From assembly GCA_947462495.1 (NCBI GenBank), contig CANHOY010000044.1, forward strand, positions 1 to 9,971: a stretch of 9,971 bases of DNA, read 5' to 3'. The notes under the pieces are model-generated. The model was not told where the DNA came from. It worked only from the letters and a program-made list of their open reading frames with translations, and did not search any database. Shown piece after piece: positions 7,297-9,971 of this stretch. The DNA is from Bacteroidota bacterium. Its GTDB lineage: Bacteria > Bacteroidota > Bacteroidia > Chitinophagales > Chitinophagaceae. The first letter of the stretch is position 1, and every line of letters begins with the position of its first letter. The position numbers and the translations under genes are program-made.

Positions 7297-7324
7297 ATCT
7301 TTGTTAATAATTAATTACCCTTCT

Positions 7325-8335
7325 TTAATAGTCCATTCCAACAGCTTTCCTTACAATAGATAAAGTGTTAGAAGCGCTTGCCCTTGCTTTGTCGGCTCCT
7401 TGGCGAATGATCTTTATAAGTAGTTCTTTGTTGTTTTGTAAATCAAGCGCTTGATTACGAATAGGTTGAATAAAATTCACCATATCTTCCGCCAATTGCT
7501 TTTTCATATCTCCATATCTTATGATGCAGTTGCCATCGCTACTATTGTTAAAGTCGTCTTCAAACTTTTTTAGGGTATCTGCACTACTTACCAATTTCAT
7601 TAAAGTAAATAAATTTTCTATATAATCTGGTTTAACTGAATTAGGTGAAATAGGTCCTTGATCAGTTTTTGCTTTTTTAATTTTATTACGTATAGCATCA
7701 TCTTCATCTGCTAAATATAAAGTCGTGTTTTGATTTTCACTTTTACTCATCTTGCCATTGCCATCTAATCCTAAAATTTTAACTAATTCGCTATTGTAAT
7801 TAAAGGCATAAGGCAAAGGAAAAGTTTCGCCATATCTATAATTAAAACGTTCAGCAAAGTTGCGTGCCATTTCTAAATTTTGCTCTTGATCTTTCCCCAC
7901 AGGCACTTTAACGGCGCGGTGTATTAAGATATCAGCGGCTTGTAAAACAGGATAAGTAAGTAAACCTGCATTTACATTTTCTGGTTGTAAGCGTACTTTA
8001 TCTTTAAACGAAGTGGTTTTTTCAAGCTCTCCTTTATAGGCCAACATATTTAAATACAAATACAGTTCTGCAATTTCGGGAACATCGCTTTGTACATATA
8101 AGGAGACTTTTTCTGGGTCTAAGCCACAGGCGATATTTTCTGCTACGACTCTAAGTACACTTTCTTGTAAAGTTTTGGTATCAGGGTGGGTGGTCAAACT
8201 ATGCCAATTGGCCACAAAAAAATAACAATTGTATTCATCTTGCATGCGTACATAATTACGCATGGCACCAAAATAGTTACCTAGGTGCAAGAAGCCTGTA
8301 GGCCTAATTCCACTTAATACAATTTCCTTTTCCAT
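7325..8335 (-). CDS. trpS: Tryptophanyl-tRNA synthetase
   Basis: A 336-residue class Ic aminoacyl-tRNA synthetase that activates tryptophan with ATP and charges tRNA-Trp. SGIRPTGFLHLGNYFGA (8-24) contains the HIGH-equivalent HLGN; TYPVLQAADILIHRA (127-141) carries D134, the residue expected to read the indole nitrogen; VPVGKDQEQNLE (144-155) is the conserved ATP/tryptophan region; and KMSKS is intact at 195-199. The C-terminal helices (DKARASASNTLSIVRKAVGM) belong to the anticodon-binding part. The start at 8335 was chosen because the family begins only a few residues before the 'SGIRPTG' strand; an in-frame ATG at 8377 would add 14 unmatched residues. There is no visible Shine-Dalgarno, normal for Bacteroidota. 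The gene is first in a minus-strand run and divergent from recG, with 80 bases between the starts. Confidence 0.96.
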   Translation of the reverse strand: MEKEIVLSGIRPTGFLHLGNYFGAMRNYVRMQDEYNCYFFVANWHSLTTHPDTKTLQESVLRVVAENIACGLDPEKVSLYVQSDVPEIAELYLYLNMLAYKGELEKTTSFKDKVRLQPENVNAGLLTYPVLQAADILIHRAVKVPVGKDQEQNLEMARNFAERFNYRYGETFPLPYAFNYNSELVKILGLDGNGKMSKSENQNTTLYLADEDDAIRNKIKKAKTDQGPISPNSVKPDYIENLFTLMKLVSSADTLKKFEDDFNNSSDGNCIIRYGDMKKQLAEDMVNFIQPIRNQALDLQNNKELLIKIIRQGADKARASASNTLSIVRKAVGMDY

Positions 8336-8415
8336 AGAACTGCGAAGATAATGAATCAGGAACCCATTTTTTGCCATCTTTTTGGGATATTTGTAGAGAA
8401 TTTAAAAAAAACAGA

Positions 8416-9971
8416 TTGTCAACCGCTTCTTTATTATCTAGCCCTATTGAATACCTAAAAGGAGTGGGTCCTTTAAGGGCCGATATGCTTAAAAAAGAGC
8501 TTAGTTTATTCACTTTTAGCGACCTTTTACATCATTTTCCACATCGACATATAGATAAAACCAAGGTATCGCCCATCTCTTCCATTACTCCCGACCAGGA
8601 TTTTATACAGGTAAAAGGGATATTGCAGGGCATTGATATTATTGGAGTGAAACGTGCTAAACGAATGGTCACCCAATTAAAGGATGAAACGGGCAGTATC
8701 GAATTGACTTGGTTTCAGGGAATTACTTGGGTGCAGAAAAATATAGTGGAGGGCCAAGCTTATTTAGTGTTTGGAAGAGTTAGTTTTTTTAATGGGAAAG
8801 CGCAAATTGTGCATCCTGAAATTGAACCCTATGTGGCTCAGGCCATGGCGCAAAAATCTTTGTTAGAACCGGTTTATTCTTCTACCGAAAAATTAAAAGC
8901 ACGAGGACTCAATGCAAAGCAAATTGGAAAATTGACACAAACTTTATTTCAACAAATTAGTCAAAAAGATTTACCAGAAAATTTACCTGCGCATTTATTG
9001 GAAAATAGAATGGGTAGATGGGAGGCTTATAGGCAAATTCATTTTCCTATTTCACAAGAACAGTATAAAAAAGCACTAGACCGATTAATATTTGAAGAAT
9101 TATTTGTGGCACAAGTAAGACTTAATTTAATCAAAATTGATCGCCATAAAAATAGTAAGGGGCATTTGTTTGAAAAAGTAGGGGACTATTTTAATACTTT
9201 TTATAATAAATATTTGCCCTTTGAATTAACCGGTGCGCAGAAAAGAGTGTTTAAAGAAATTAGACAAGATGTTGGTAAGGGCTATCAAATGAATCGATTG
9301 TTGCAAGGGGATGTAGGAAGTGGTAAAACCATGGTGGCATTAATGGCTATGCTTATGGCGGCAGACAATGGCTATCAAAGTTGTTTAATGGCGCCTACTG
9401 AAATTTTAGCAGGCCAACATTATGAAAGTTTAACAGCCTTGCTAAAAGAAATGCCTATTGAAATTGCTTTATTAACAGGGAGTACTAAAATAGGAGAGCG
9501 AAGAAGAATTTTAAAAGGATTATTAGAAGATACTATACATTTTGTAGTAGGCACCCATGCTATTATTGAAGACATTGTACAATTTAAAAATTTAGGATTG
9601 GCAGTAATAGATGAACAGCATCGATTTGGTGTGGCGCAGCGAGCGCGGCTTTGGAAAAAAGCAACCATCCCTCCTCATGTATTGGTGATGACTGCAACGC
9701 CGATTCCAAGAACATTGGCCATGACTGCTTTTGGCGATTTGGATTATAGTGTCATGGATGAATTGCCTCCAGGTAGACAGCCCATTAAAACAGTGCACAG
9801 ATACGAAACCTCCAGAGCAAGCGTAATGGATTTTGTAAAAACAGAAATAACCAAAGGCAGACAAGCTTATTATGTGTATCCATTGATTGAAGAAAGCGAA
9901 AAATTAAGTTATGAAGATTTAATGCAAGGCTATGAGCAAGTAAAAAGTTATTTCGCAGAACCTACTTATAA
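8416..9971 (+). CDS. recG: ATP-dependent DNA helicase RecG, C-terminus cut off by window edge
   Basis: RecG remodels stalled replication forks and branch-migrates Holliday junctions. The visible 518 codons give the wedge and most of the helicase core. SPIEYLKGVGPLRADML (9-25) is the typical Bacteroidota N-terminus and HHFPHRHIDKT follows; the OB-fold wedge spans roughly 50-145 (VKGILQGI, LKDETGSIELTWFQG, YLVFGRVSFFNGKAQIVHPE). Helicase motifs follow: ELTGAQKRVFKEI (Q-like), QGDVGSGKT (Walker A, 297-305), APTEILAGQHY (Ia), GSTK, VGTHAIIE, DEQH (motif II, 399-402) and MTATPIPRTLAMT (motif III). Usual length is about 700, so some 180 residues are beyond the edge. No ATG fits: the frame is open from 8338, and TTG at 8416 gives the expected N-terminus, whereas the first in-frame ATG (8485, residue 24) would remove the conserved EYLKGVGP segment. 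It is divergent from trpS. Confidence 0.95.
   Translation, partial: MSTASLLSSPIEYLKGVGPLRADMLKKELSLFTFSDLLHHFPHRHIDKTKVSPISSITPDQDFIQVKGILQGIDIIGVKRAKRMVTQLKDETGSIELTWFQGITWVQKNIVEGQAYLVFGRVSFFNGKAQIVHPEIEPYVAQAMAQKSLLEPVYSSTEKLKARGLNAKQIGKLTQTLFQQISQKDLPENLPAHLLENRMGRWEAYRQIHFPISQEQYKKALDRLIFEELFVAQVRLNLIKIDRHKNSKGHLFEKVGDYFNTFYNKYLPFELTGAQKRVFKEIRQDVGKGYQMNRLLQGDVGSGKTMVALMAMLMAADNGYQSCLMAPTEILAGQHYESLTALLKEMPIEIALLTGSTKIGERRRILKGLLEDTIHFVVGTHAIIEDIVQFKNLGLAVIDEQHRFGVAQRARLWKKATIPPHVLVMTATPIPRTLAMTAFGDLDYSVMDELPPGRQPIKTVHRYETSRASVMDFVKTEITKGRQAYYVYPLIEESEKLSYEDLMQGYEQVKSYFAEPTY

Noticed and set aside
8351..8458. 35-codon plus-strand ORF starting with ATG just before recG
   Set aside because: It is out of frame with recG, overlaps its conserved N-terminus and has no recognisable features; kept only as a point about the recG start.
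8304..8513. 69-codon minus-strand frame across the trpS-recG divergent gap
   Set aside because: It overlaps the starts of both trpS and recG and matches nothing; the region is explained by the two genes.
9420..9864. Two minus-strand open frames opposite the recG helicase core
   Set aside because: They are antisense to intact helicase motifs and Cys/Ser-rich without any domain.
1..9971. CRISPR arrays, tRNA/rRNA genes, insertion sequences, defence or toxin-antitoxin systems
   Set aside because: No regular repeats, RNA-gene structures, transposase motifs or defence-type domains were seen; nearly all of the DNA is accounted for by housekeeping genes.

Overview
The window looks like an ordinary chromosomal segment of a low-GC Bacteroidota bacterium, probably of the Chitinophagales/Sphingobacteriales type. 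The reasons are the AT-rich base composition throughout, start codons with hardly any Shine-Dalgarno sequence, a secreted glucosaminidase with LysM repeats of the kind common in that phylum, and the protein style of TrpRS, RecG and the deoxynucleoside kinase. Placement below phylum is inference. Coding density is very high: no gap between genes exceeds about 90 bases, and no rRNA, tRNA, mobile element, CRISPR array or strong terminator is visible. Composition and codon style are even across the window, with no sign of recent transfer.

Layout. The left part (1-3949) is a tightly packed minus-strand run, read right to left: a sodium:solute symporter, an O-methyltransferase, a secreted peptidoglycan glucosaminidase with LysM modules, and hypoxanthine phosphoribosyltransferase (hpt), which runs off the left edge. 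Spacings are 11, 1 and 23 bases, so this is probably one transcript. A short divergent gap (3950-4039) separates it from the single plus-strand LOG-family gene (4040-4579). The 3' end of that gene overlaps by 20 bases the end of a second minus-strand run (8335 to 4560): tryptophanyl-tRNA synthetase (trpS), a deoxynucleoside kinase, a GlcD/D-lactate-dehydrogenase-type FAD oxidase and a small exported probable beta-barrel protein. Divergent from trpS, recG starts on the plus strand at a non-ATG codon and leaves the right edge after its helicase motifs.

How the genes fit together. This is mostly housekeeping: nucleotide salvage (Hpt and dNK), tRNA charging (TrpS), DNA repair (RecG), 2-hydroxyacid oxidation (GlcD-like), membrane transport (symporter) and envelope maintenance (glucosaminidase, barrel protein). 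Proximity does not define an obvious shared pathway. I found no convincing new biological system. The points most worth a second look are the modular glucosaminidase with its degenerate LysM and repeated KKDT linker, the start of recG, and the uncharacterised barrel protein next to the GlcD-like enzyme.
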